A stretch of 64,000 nucleotides of DNA from Chloroflexi bacterium 54-19. GTDB lineage: Bacteria > Chloroflexota > Chloroflexia > Chloroheliales > Chloroheliaceae. The stretch covers positions 42,756-106,755 of the forward strand of contig MKTJ01000029.1 of assembly GCA_001898225.1 (NCBI GenBank). Reading direction: 5' to 3'. The notes beneath the pieces are model-generated. The model made no database searches, was not told where the DNA came from, and was given only the letters and a program-made list of their open reading frames with translations. Position numbers and translations under genes: made by a program. Positions 39,794 through 48,190 of the stretch are shown piece by piece. Within the stretch, counting starts at the first letter, position 1, and every line of letters starts with the position of its first letter.

Positions 39794-40966
39794 CTACTTC
39801 TTCTTGCTAAAGATGTAGAGGATAGCTCCGAAAAGAATGATGCTCCAATAGCTGATGACCCGGTCGAGGATGGCGACCGACCCGGCCAGGTTCTTCTCAA
39901 CCCCGAAGGTGGTCAGGACAAAGACCATCGTCCCTTCGACCGCGCCCAGGCCCGCCGGGGTGAACGGAATGGTGGTCAGGAGTGAGCTCGCCAGGGCGAT
40001 AAAGACAATCACCGACAGCCCCAGGTTGATATTCAAACCCTGCAACACGCAGTAAAGTCTTGCCCCTTCGCACAACCAGATAATCATGGTATAGCCATAG
40101 AGTTTTAACTGGGTATTGCGGTGGAACGAGCTGACCGTCCCCTGCTGGAACCGGTGGAACATGGTGCGGAAGCGGGCCGGGATAATCCGTTCGATATAGT
40201 GACTGGCAAACCGCAACGCAACCAGCCCCGCGATTATCGCGCCGACCAGAATCAGGCCAAAGACAAAGACCAGTGAAATATCGCTAATCTTGCTTTCGAC
40301 GCTCGAAAAAGCCACCAGGCCGCCCAGGCACAATAGCCCGAAAAGGACCAGCACATCCGCGATACGTTCGGCGAAGATAGTGCCGAGGGTGCGACTAAAA
40401 CTGGCGTTAGCGTTCTTTTTTAGCAGGTAACCCCGGTAGGCGTCACCCAGTTTGGCCGGGACCAGGCAGTTAACGAACCAGGAAAGAAAGATAATCTCGA
40501 TAAGGGTCGGGATTTTTGGGATCTGGACGTTTTTCTCTTTCTGGAACCCGGCGCTGTTAAGGAGCAACCGCCAGCGATAGCCGCGGGCCAGGAAAGCGGC
40601 GTAATAGACCACAAAAGCCGCCACCAGCCAGAGTGGTTGGACCTTGCTAATATTGGTCCAGATGACCCCAAAATCAATTTTTATTGTCAGGACGAAAAAG
40701 ATTACGATGGCGATACTGACCGCAAACCCGGCCAGGGTTTTGATGTCAAAAAGGCGGTCTTTGAGGGAAATACGCGGGACATAACTTTCGGCTTCAGATT
40801 CCTGTTCTTCGAGGACTTCCAACTCGGCGTCCATGGCCGCGTCGGAACCGGCGGGGTCGGAATTGGGCGGTACCGGGCGCAGGTTACCCGGCCTTTGCTG
40901 ACCTAATATTTCATCTTCGGTAATTGACACTGCTTGTTCTTCTCTCCTGTTGCGTTTTAACACCAT
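39794..40966 (-). CDS. LPG synthase-like flippase membrane protein (UPF0104)
   Basis: A 390-residue protein of the lysylphosphatidylglycerol-synthase transmembrane family without the C-terminal transferase domain. After an acidic cytoplasmic N-terminus (about 70 residues) come eight or so spans with the family blocks RGYRWRLLL, WFVNCLVPAKLGDAYRGYLL, and a late FTPAGLGAVEG. Family members move lipids or lipid-linked sugars and often sit in polysaccharide loci, as here. The ATG shares one base with the stop of the epimerase gene (TAATG), which gives tight coupling. It is the last gene before a terminator. Confidence 0.88.
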   Translation of the reverse strand: MVLKRNRREEQAVSITEDEILGQQRPGNLRPVPPNSDPAGSDAAMDAELEVLEEQESEAESYVPRISLKDRLFDIKTLAGFAVSIAIVIFFVLTIKIDFGVIWTNISKVQPLWLVAAFVVYYAAFLARGYRWRLLLNSAGFQKEKNVQIPKIPTLIEIIFLSWFVNCLVPAKLGDAYRGYLLKKNANASFSRTLGTIFAERIADVLVLFGLLCLGGLVAFSSVESKISDISLVFVFGLILVGAIIAGLVALRFASHYIERIIPARFRTMFHRFQQGTVSSFHRNTQLKLYGYTMIIWLCEGARLYCVLQGLNINLGLSVIVFIALASSLLTTIPFTPAGLGAVEGTMVFVLTTFGVEKNLAGSVAILDRVISYWSIILFGAILYIFSKKK

Positions 40967-41925
40967 TACTCTCGCCCCTCGCGAGCATACCACTCGAAGA
41001 ATTGTTGATAGCCCTGGCTGAGCGGGATTTCCGCGCTGAAATTGAGAAGGCGGCGGGCTTTCGAGGTATCGGCAAAAGTAACCGCCGGTTCTGTGGCCGG
41101 GCGTTCAAGGTAATGTATATTGGCCTTTTTCCCCAGGGCTTCCTCGGCGGCCTGGATGAGGTCCATCTCGGTCTGCGGATGACCGTTCCCCAGGTTGATA
41201 ATTTCGTAACCGAGCGGAATATCCAGGGCGGCCATAATCCCGCGCATGGTATCGGCCACAAAAGTCCAATCGCGCCGGGCGGTGCCATCCCCAAAGAGTT
41301 TAATCGGCTCGCCCTGGTCAATCGCCCTTGTAAAGAGGGATACCGCCATGTCGGGCCTGTTGCGGGGGCCGTAGACGGTAAAAAAGCGCAAGGCCGTCAC
41401 CTTCAACCCGTGCAGGTGATGGTAGGTGTAGGCCAGCAGTTCGGCGCTGCGTTTGGTGGCGGCGTAACTCGAAATCGGGGCGTCCACCCGGTCATCCTCG
41501 TTGAAGGGGACACCGTTATCGGGCCGCCCGCCATAGACCGAGGACGAACTGGCAAAGACAAACTGCGGCACCTCGTACATGCGGGAGAGTTCCAGCAGAT
41601 TGAGAGTACCTTTAACGTTTACTTCTTCGAATAAGAGGGGATGCTTGAGCGAGTAGCGGACATTCGCCATCCCGGCCAGGTGACAAATTTTATCGGGGTG
41701 TTCTTTCTCGAAAATAGCTTTGAGGCCGTCGAAATCCCGGATGTCGGTCCGGTAGAGGGTATAACCAGCGGTCCGGGAAGCAGTCTGGATGTTGCGTTCC
41801 TTACGAAGGGGGTTATAAAAATCGTTGAAATTGTCCACGGTGCAAACTGTGTCACCGCGGGCAAGTAGGGCCTCAGCCAGGTTGCTGCCAATGAAACCGG
41901 CGGCGCCGGTCAGCAAAATCTTCAA
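40966..41925 (-). CDS. NAD-dependent UDP-sugar 4-epimerase-like protein
   Basis: A 319-residue extended SDR. It has the NAD loop TGAAGFIGSNL, the catalytic Tyr-Lys pair in SSYAATKRSAE, the YGPRNRPD substrate block and a characteristic VDNFNDFYNPLRK segment seen in UDP-glucuronate 4-epimerases. It probably interconverts UDP-glucuronate/UDP-galacturonate or UDP-glucose/UDP-galactose to supply precursors for the polysaccharide made by this locus. It begins 19 bp after the O-antigen ligase gene. Exact specificity cannot be fixed from motifs. Confidence 0.88.
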   Translation of the reverse strand: MKILLTGAAGFIGSNLAEALLARGDTVCTVDNFNDFYNPLRKERNIQTASRTAGYTLYRTDIRDFDGLKAIFEKEHPDKICHLAGMANVRYSLKHPLLFEEVNVKGTLNLLELSRMYEVPQFVFASSSSVYGGRPDNGVPFNEDDRVDAPISSYAATKRSAELLAYTYHHLHGLKVTALRFFTVYGPRNRPDMAVSLFTRAIDQGEPIKLFGDGTARRDWTFVADTMRGIMAALDIPLGYEIINLGNGHPQTEMDLIQAAEEALGKKANIHYLERPATEPAVTFADTSKARRLLNFSAEIPLSQGYQQFFEWYAREGRE

Positions 41926-41944
41926 TTCGGTCTAAACTCCGTTC

Positions 41945-43465
41945 CTACGCCCCACCAACCTGCTTATAGTCAGGCAGAGCCTTCTCCTCACCTTTAGGGG
42001 CTTTATCCAACCGGTTCACCAGGTAAAACAAAGCCAGCAGGCAGCTCCATTGAATGCCCATATTTAGAACGTGCAAATCCTCGAAAATGTTGTGGACGGC
42101 GACGGCCATTATTGTCCCAAACGCGCCCCACGCCACGTACCGTAAGGCTGTATCTTTCGTGCGGACCGCTGCACGCAAGCCCTGAGCGATGCCGCACCCC
42201 AGGAGGAAAAGATAAGCCACCAGGCCAATTGTACCTGTTTCGGCGGCGGCCTGTATATAGTAGTTATGGGCGTGGCCGCGTGAAACCTTCCAGAAAGGCG
42301 CGTTAAAATCGGTATAGCGCGCATTGTAGTTGCCGATACCGACACCCAGGAAGGGATTGGATAGGTACATGTTGCCGCCCGCCTGCCACATCGCCATGCG
42401 TTCGACCTCGGCAAAATTGTCCGGCGTGACCGCGACATCGCGGACATCAAACGGCGTTAGCGAATCGATCTGGGCCAACCGGCCAAAAGTGCTTAGTGGA
42501 ATGACCTCGGTCTGGACCCCGGCCAGCACCAGGATAATTATACCAAGCGCCACGAAGATGACTGGCAGCGCCTTTTTACCGCGCACCAGCACCATTATAA
42601 CCAACGCGAACCCGATGCCAATCTGGGCTCCCCTGGAAGCGGCGGCTTCGAACCCCAGCAAGATAAAAACAATTCCAACCGCCAGCAAGATAAACAGGCT
42701 GAAAATCTTAAAGAACCGGTTATTCAGGGCCGGGCTGTAGCGCGTGGCCCAGGCACGGGCGGTTTCGTTGCGGCGGACAAAAACCAGCAGCAAGATTGCA
42801 CCCAGTAGCGGCAATCCCATTTCGAGATAACCGCCGTAGGAATTGGGCATTTCAAAGGTGCCACAGGCCCGCGAGATGTCGGCGCAGCCGATGAATTTTT
42901 TCTGGACGGTTTCGTAGTGCAACTGGGCCCAGCCAAGCAAACCCTCCGCGACCGGCCCGGCGCAAAGACACCCGACCAGTACCCAGAGTTGCTTACGGGT
43001 CTGGATGACCGTAACAGCCAGCAGATAGGCAAAACTGGCAATCAACCAGCGCGAAATTTCGTTTAGGCCATCGCTCGTGCTTTTAGCGACCGTCAGGGAG
43101 ACAAACATTACCAGCAGGTAAAGACCGTAGAAGGGCAACAAGAGCGGGGTGGGACGCGGTATAAAAGGCTGTTTGGTCAGGATACGGTTGCAGAACCAGC
43201 CTGACAACGCCAGCAGCACGGCCAGTTGGGTTAAGGTCACCTTCGAGCCGCCCAGGCTGAGACTGGTATAAGCCTGACCCGGCACCGACAGCACCAGCAA
43301 ATACAGGCCGAATTCAGGCCGTCGCGAAACCAAGAGGAAGGCAGCTACCCCGGCTACCAGGCCAATAACCACGAAAGGCGATTGGGTCAGCAGGAGGAAC
43401 CCCAGGACCAGCACCCCACAGGCCGCCAGGATATTTAGTCCGTTAAACGTTGAACGTGTGCCCAT
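41945..43465 (-). CDS. O-antigen ligase/polymerase family membrane protein
   Basis: A roughly 506-residue multi-span protein with about twelve hydrophobic segments and the Wzy/WaaL-type extracytoplasmic loop: NPFLGVGIGNYNARY followed by SRGHAHNYYIQAAAETG, whose Arg/His residues are typical of the catalytic site. It joins or polymerises lipid-linked glycans. The start is uncertain: an ATG at 43465 and a TTG at 43504 both lack a good ribosome site. The region before the ATG is made of ACGTTGAACGT-type repeats, so either start lies next to or within repeat DNA. It sits between the UDP-xylose synthase and epimerase genes. Confidence 0.85.
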   Translation of the reverse strand: MGTRSTFNGLNILAACGVLVLGFLLLTQSPFVVIGLVAGVAAFLLVSRRPEFGLYLLVLSVPGQAYTSLSLGGSKVTLTQLAVLLALSGWFCNRILTKQPFIPRPTPLLLPFYGLYLLVMFVSLTVAKSTSDGLNEISRWLIASFAYLLAVTVIQTRKQLWVLVGCLCAGPVAEGLLGWAQLHYETVQKKFIGCADISRACGTFEMPNSYGGYLEMGLPLLGAILLLVFVRRNETARAWATRYSPALNNRFFKIFSLFILLAVGIVFILLGFEAAASRGAQIGIGFALVIMVLVRGKKALPVIFVALGIIILVLAGVQTEVIPLSTFGRLAQIDSLTPFDVRDVAVTPDNFAEVERMAMWQAGGNMYLSNPFLGVGIGNYNARYTDFNAPFWKVSRGHAHNYYIQAAAETGTIGLVAYLFLLGCGIAQGLRAAVRTKDTALRYVAWGAFGTIMAVAVHNIFEDLHVLNMGIQWSCLLALFYLVNRLDKAPKGEEKALPDYKQVGGA

Positions 43466-43616
43466 AAAAGGCACGTTGAACGTGGAAAACTTACGAAATA
43501 TCAAAATGCTAATTTATATCCAAAAAATTAAAACTTACCAAGATACTCAATATAGTTGGGTCAAAAACTACGTTTAACGTTGTTTCGCGCCCTTTAGGGT
43601 GAACGTTTTACGCATT
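43441..43616. repeat. Cluster of CGTTGAA/CGTTTAA heptamer-like repeats
   Basis: Two clusters, at 43441-43483 and 43570-43616, carry copies of ACGTTGAACGT and ACGTTTAACGTT in both orientations. They overlap the start region of the O-antigen ligase gene and the stop codon of the UDP-glucuronate decarboxylase gene. Related words occur at 18762-18790 and 61456-61466. Confidence 0.55.
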
Positions 43617-44576
43617 TTTTTCTTTAAGCTGGCGCTGCCCGGCCTGGCTCCTGAAATACTCAATCGTCTTTGCCAAACCTTCATCCAGCGAGACTACCGG
43701 CTCCCAGCCCAGTTTGGCGCGGGCCTTGGTAATATCAGGGCAACGCTGGTTGGGGTCGTCCACCCGGCCCGGTTGGTAAACCAGTTCCACCTCGGGATTG
43801 CAAATCCGGCGGACCGTTTCGGCAAAATCGAGAATTGTGCGTTCGTCGGGGTTGCCCAGGTTAATGACCTCGCCTTTGGTGCCATCCGTGAACATGGCCG
43901 CCAGCAACCCGCGCACCAGGTCGGAAACATAGCAGAAAGAGCGGGTCTGGCTGCCATTGCCGTAAATGGTTATCGGGCGGCCTTCCAGGGCCTGGTTCAC
44001 AAAGTTAGGGACCACCCGGCCATCCAGAGGGTCGTTGCGGGGGCCGTAGGTATTAAAGAGACGAACAATCCGGGCGTCCAGGCCGAACTGCCGGAAATAC
44101 TCCATGGTCAGGCTTTCCGAGAACCGCTTGCTTTCATCGTAGCAACTGCGCGGGCCGACCGGGTTGACGTTCCCCCAGTAATCCTCGCGCTGGGGGTGCT
44201 GGAGCGGGTCGCCATAGGCTTCCGAGGTCGAGGTCACCAGGAATTTCGCGCCGTGCTGCTGGGCCAGTTTTAGCATGTTGTGAGTGCCAACCGAGTTCAC
44301 CAGGTGGGTTTCAATCGGGTGAGCGCTGTAGCCGACCGGGCTGGCGGGACTGGCGAGGTGAAAAATGGCCTCGACCGGGGCGGTTAACCCGGTGAAAGGC
44401 TCGACAATATCGTGTTCGTGAAACTCGAACTCAGGGTGGTCGCGATAATCTTCCATGTTGCCGGGGCGACCGGTGATAAAGTTGTCCAGCACAATGACAT
44501 GGTGGCCCTCGGCCAGTAATGCTTCAGTCAGATGGGAACCGATGAACCCTGCCCCACCACTAATTAGGATTCTCAA
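43608..44576 (-). CDS. UDP-glucuronate decarboxylase (UDP-xylose synthase)
   Basis: A 322-residue extended SDR. SGGAGFIGSHL binds NAD. HLASPASPVGY, the catalytic CYDESKRFSE with the preceding GNVNPVGPRS, and FNTYGPRNDPLDGRV are specific to UDP-xylose synthases, which oxidise and decarboxylate UDP-glucuronate. The TTG start overlaps the upstream stop (TTGA), with AAGGAG 8 bases before it, so it is translationally coupled to the giant fusion gene. It suggests that the polysaccharide contains xylose or a derived pentose. Confidence 0.9.
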   Translation of the reverse strand: MRILISGGAGFIGSHLTEALLAEGHHVIVLDNFITGRPGNMEDYRDHPEFEFHEHDIVEPFTGLTAPVEAIFHLASPASPVGYSAHPIETHLVNSVGTHNMLKLAQQHGAKFLVTSTSEAYGDPLQHPQREDYWGNVNPVGPRSCYDESKRFSESLTMEYFRQFGLDARIVRLFNTYGPRNDPLDGRVVPNFVNQALEGRPITIYGNGSQTRSFCYVSDLVRGLLAAMFTDGTKGEVINLGNPDERTILDFAETVRRICNPEVELVYQPGRVDDPNQRCPDITKARAKLGWEPVVSLDEGLAKTIEYFRSQAGQRQLKEKNA

Positions 44577-47500
44577 ACGATATTCTCCTTAATACGGTCC
44601 CCGGCGGTCGAGGCAGTTTGCCGGGCCTCGCGCCTGAGTATTTCCAGCATCGCGCAACTTAAACAGAAAATGATTGCCAGGTCTATTACAAAGAAAGAGT
44701 TATCTACCATCCCATGAACCACGAAATCCACCATACTGCCAAACAGGCCCAGGGTCAGGGCCCGGCGCAACCCGGCGGTACCGCTGCCCGGTTTTTCGAC
44801 AACGGGTTTTTCGACAACGGGCTTTCCCCCGTCCGCGCGGCCTAAAGAGACACCCGGTTTTAGCAGCGTCCGGCTCCAGGCAGTCTTAAAGAAAGTAAAG
44901 AGCAACCAGATCAAGAGTAACGGCCCTAGTATACCTAATCTCAGCCAGAAATCCAACACCATGTTATGGGGATGGGAAGTAAAGCGTTCGGTCCAGGCCA
45001 GGGGGTTGACATACTGCGGGTTATAGACGTACAGAAACTGGTCCAGGCCAATGCCGGTCAGGGGATGGTCTTTGATTATGTCAATCGCGGACTGCCAGAT
45101 GTATAGTCGGGTGCTGCTGCTACCCCCTCCCGTAAAAAGGCTGGTAATCCGCTCGATTTTGATAAACGGCACCGCCGCCAGAGCCAGCAGGGCCAGCACA
45201 CCGTAAGCTATCAACCACCGCCGCGACCCGATGACCACGAACATACCGAGGAAGGCCGCCGCCACACCGAGCCAGGCTCCCCGCGAGTACGAAAGAAAGA
45301 GGGTTGCCAACAGCGGTATGAGGGCCAGGGCGTACAGCTTCACCCGCCAGGACGGGTTCTTCCAGAGCCGCCAATCGCCCCCGTTAAAGAAAAGAGGGAG
45401 ACACGCGGCCAGGGGTATCACCCGCCCCAGGAAAAGCCCCAGGTTGTCAGGATGGCTGTAGACCGAGCAAATCCGCACCACCCCTTCAGTCTTGATGGCG
45501 CACCCGGTTGTAGTAGCCGTGATTAAATCGGAGGTGCTGGCCGCCTGTAGCGGGAAAAGCTCCTGGATTAAGCCATACCCGGCCACCACGACCCCGCCTG
45601 CGACCAGAAAATCGAACAGGCGAGCGACAGCCGGGGCTCCTTGCTTGCCCAGGATTGCCAGGGCCAGCAGGAATAAAGCCAACGGCTCGATGATAACCAG
45701 GCGGTACTCCCGGATGGCTTCCTTGAGATGTTCCGGGAACGGGTTTAATAGCGAGATGGTCGCCAGGATTAGCAGGACGGCCAGCGGCCAGAAAAACGGC
45801 CCTTGCCGCCGGGTCCAGGCCCAAACTTTCGCGGGCGAGAGGGATTTTGCCGGGCGGTTTCCAGTTTGCCACTGGCGCACGGCTTGCCAGGCCCAGCCGA
45901 CCACCCAGGCCGCTGCCAGTTCGACGATTATTACCTCGGAGAGGGCAAATTCGAGAGTGCCACCGGAGCGCAAATTGCGCGGATGCAGGTAGAACGGAGC
46001 CGTAAAGAGAGCCAGCCCGACCGCAAAGTCTGGCCGGATAAAACAGAGGGGGAAAAACAAAACCGCCCCCAGCAGAGCCACCGGGACAGGTGGCACGTAG
46101 TAGAAAATAGCCAGGGCAATAACCATGGCCCAGGGAGCCCACTTTTGGCGCTCCACCCAGAAATTCCGGCGCACGTACCCACCTCCCACGACCAGGCCGC
46201 GACCCGCTATTGGGGTCAGCCAGGCCACTCCCCGGCCCAGCCCGATAAACAGGGACACGCCACTCACCAGCGCCCCGACCCCACATACAACCAGCCCCAG
46301 CACAATCAGCCAGGCAAAATGGTTGTCCCGGCTGATGTAAAAGCTATCTATAAGACCGGGCGAGAGGCCCGAAATTTCGGCCACATGGGTCGAATCGGAC
46401 AGACCTTCGGCCAGGGTCACACGGGCCGCTGCGCCGGTATAGCTTATCGAATGGGTGTCTTTACCGTCAACGGTTACTTTAACATCGAAAGTAGGTGCTC
46501 CGGTCGCAGCTTTTAAGACCAGTTCGGCCCGTTCACCCTGGAAGGTCAGTTTGAGGTTTGCGCCGCTCGGCTGGCCGTCCGGTTGCAAGGCCGGGTCGTT
46601 GGCCGCCGGGTGCCACCCGGTATAGGCGATATTGGCCCTGGTGGTGTTGTACTGCTGGAGGGCGGTATAGGCCGGGCGCGGCGTGAAATCCTCGTTGACA
46701 ATCGTAAAATAACGGGTCGGCGAGTTCACGGTCAACCCCTCGGTGTTGTCGGGCCGGAAAAACCAGACGTTAATCACGCCGACCCAGGGCCATTCCTTAC
46801 GGACCCGCTCAATACCCTGCACCAGATAGTTGGCCTGCTCCTGCTCGGTGACGCTCTTGCCCCAGTTGGTCTGCTTCTGGGCGTCAGACCAACTCGCCGG
46901 AACCGAGACCCAGCCATATTCGGCGGCCCATGCCGGTTTATTCCCGTCCCCGTTTTGAATCATCACCTGGTGAATCGAGGCCGGACGGTTCAGGTTGATG
47001 CGTTTGAGGTCGATAAACTTTTTACCCTCAAACTGGGGGTCCGGCTGGATAAAGCGAAAGTCGGGCGAATAACCCAGGCCATAAAGCTGGACCGACAGGA
47101 TGTCAAAGTAGTTCCCAGCCCCGGCTTTATACATACGGTCGAGAAATTCCAGGTCGTTCATGTTGGGCGACAGGGCGTTGGTCGGGGCCAGGGGCGCGGC
47201 CAGGACTTTAGCTGCCGGGTCGCCCGCCTTGATGCTCTTGTAGGCTCCCTTGAGCAATTCGGCGTAGCGTTCGGGGTTCACCTGCTGGCCGTTCCACTCG
47301 CTTTCGAGGTTCGGCTCGTTCATTACCTGGTAATACTCGACCTTGCCTTTGTAGCGGGCCGCCACCATCCCCACGAACTTGTAATACTCGTTGTAATCGT
47401 CGGGCGGGCCGGTCTTGTTCTTTTTGTCGTCGACGCTCATGCCTTCCATGGCCTGTAAACGGTAAAAAGAAGGAGGGCGGTCGAGCCGGAACAGGACCTG

Positions 47501-47938
47501 CAACCCCCGGTCGCGGGCTTTATCCACCAGTATATCGAAACGCTCCCAGTCGTACTTCCCCTTTGCCCCCTCAACTTCTTCCCAGGGCAAAATCTGCCGG
47601 ATGTAGCCAAAACCCCCGGCCTTCACCATATCGAGCGTTTTATCTATGTTGGGGCTGTTAGGGTCGGCTTCGTGATCGAGCAGGACGTTAACGCCGATTG
47701 GGGTCGCGCCAAGCTGCCCGGCGGTGACATCCTGGACCTGGTCGAGTTTGGTCCCGTAGGCGACACCGTAATTAAAGAAAAGGTCGGCAAAAGCGGTCCC
47801 GGCCAACCCGGCCAGGAAGACCAGTAGCAGGATAAAAGATAATACCGTGAGCAAAAAAGGGCGCCGTCTGAAGAAAGGGCGCTTCGAGGCAGGTGAAACA
47901 TTGGGTCTGGAAACGGGCTTTTGCTGGTCGCTAATCAC
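44573..47938 (-). CDS. Fusion: GH-A glycoside hydrolase domain + O-antigen ligase-like membrane domain
   Basis: 1121 residues. A signal-anchor near residues 27-50 is followed by a secreted TIM-barrel glycosidase (about 75-430) of clan GH-A, GH39/GH5-like, with acid/base E208 in QVMNEPNLE and nucleophile E340 in WAAEYGW. A beta-rich segment (about 445-530) precedes a span at about 535-560 and then about eleven more spans. These carry O-antigen ligase features: SRGAWLGVAAAF, HPLTGIGLDQF and TSHPHNMVLDFWLRLG. Both activities would face outside the membrane. This fusion is unusual; ordinary ligases are 400-500 residues. It is the first gene of the coupled polysaccharide operon. Confidence 0.88.
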   Translation of the reverse strand: MISDQQKPVSRPNVSPASKRPFFRRRPFLLTVLSFILLLVFLAGLAGTAFADLFFNYGVAYGTKLDQVQDVTAGQLGATPIGVNVLLDHEADPNSPNIDKTLDMVKAGGFGYIRQILPWEEVEGAKGKYDWERFDILVDKARDRGLQVLFRLDRPPSFYRLQAMEGMSVDDKKNKTGPPDDYNEYYKFVGMVAARYKGKVEYYQVMNEPNLESEWNGQQVNPERYAELLKGAYKSIKAGDPAAKVLAAPLAPTNALSPNMNDLEFLDRMYKAGAGNYFDILSVQLYGLGYSPDFRFIQPDPQFEGKKFIDLKRINLNRPASIHQVMIQNGDGNKPAWAAEYGWVSVPASWSDAQKQTNWGKSVTEQEQANYLVQGIERVRKEWPWVGVINVWFFRPDNTEGLTVNSPTRYFTIVNEDFTPRPAYTALQQYNTTRANIAYTGWHPAANDPALQPDGQPSGANLKLTFQGERAELVLKAATGAPTFDVKVTVDGKDTHSISYTGAAARVTLAEGLSDSTHVAEISGLSPGLIDSFYISRDNHFAWLIVLGLVVCGVGALVSGVSLFIGLGRGVAWLTPIAGRGLVVGGGYVRRNFWVERQKWAPWAMVIALAIFYYVPPVPVALLGAVLFFPLCFIRPDFAVGLALFTAPFYLHPRNLRSGGTLEFALSEVIIVELAAAWVVGWAWQAVRQWQTGNRPAKSLSPAKVWAWTRRQGPFFWPLAVLLILATISLLNPFPEHLKEAIREYRLVIIEPLALFLLALAILGKQGAPAVARLFDFLVAGGVVVAGYGLIQELFPLQAASTSDLITATTTGCAIKTEGVVRICSVYSHPDNLGLFLGRVIPLAACLPLFFNGGDWRLWKNPSWRVKLYALALIPLLATLFLSYSRGAWLGVAAAFLGMFVVIGSRRWLIAYGVLALLALAAVPFIKIERITSLFTGGGSSSTRLYIWQSAIDIIKDHPLTGIGLDQFLYVYNPQYVNPLAWTERFTSHPHNMVLDFWLRLGILGPLLLIWLLFTFFKTAWSRTLLKPGVSLGRADGGKPVVEKPVVEKPGSGTAGLRRALTLGLFGSMVDFVVHGMVDNSFFVIDLAIIFCLSCAMLEILRREARQTASTAGDRIKENIV

Positions 47939-48062
47939 ACTTGTTTCTGGTTAGTTCAGGTGACCGCAGAGGTCTTGGGCTAATTTCAGGCCGAGTTCCA
48001 GGGTGAGTGTTAAAAACCGGGGAACTTCAGGGAAGGTCGGGGCGGCGCCGCCTTTACGCCTG

Positions 48063-48071
48063 ATTATAGCA
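48063..48071 (-). promoter_or_regulatory. Extended -10 promoter of the polysaccharide operon
   Basis: TGCTATAAT on the minus strand is a consensus -10 with the TGn extension, which can replace a -35. It would give a leader of about 118 nt before the start at 47938. A heptamer array abuts its upstream side. Confidence 0.5.
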
Positions 48072-48080
48072 TAGCCGGTA

Positions 48081-48138
48081 GGTAGTAGCCAGCAGGCAGT
48101 AATCAGTAGTTAGAGGTCAGAGGTCAGTAGCCAGTAAA
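48081..48138. repeat. Degenerate 7-bp tandem array, plus orientation
   Basis: About eight consecutive heptamers of the type AGTAGCC, AGCAGGC, AGTAATC, AGTAGTT, AGAGGTC. It is inverted relative to the second array at 48192-48252. Confidence 0.7.
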
Positions 48139-48190
48139 TGCTGCGTGCGTGTAAAGTCAGGTCTTGCAAAATTATAAAACCGCGCCCCGG

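Noticed and set aside
45486..46286. 266-residue frame within the fusion gene
   Set aside because: Gly/Arg-rich shadow frame overlapping the membrane half of the ligase fusion, where the real frame shows clear transmembrane periodicity.
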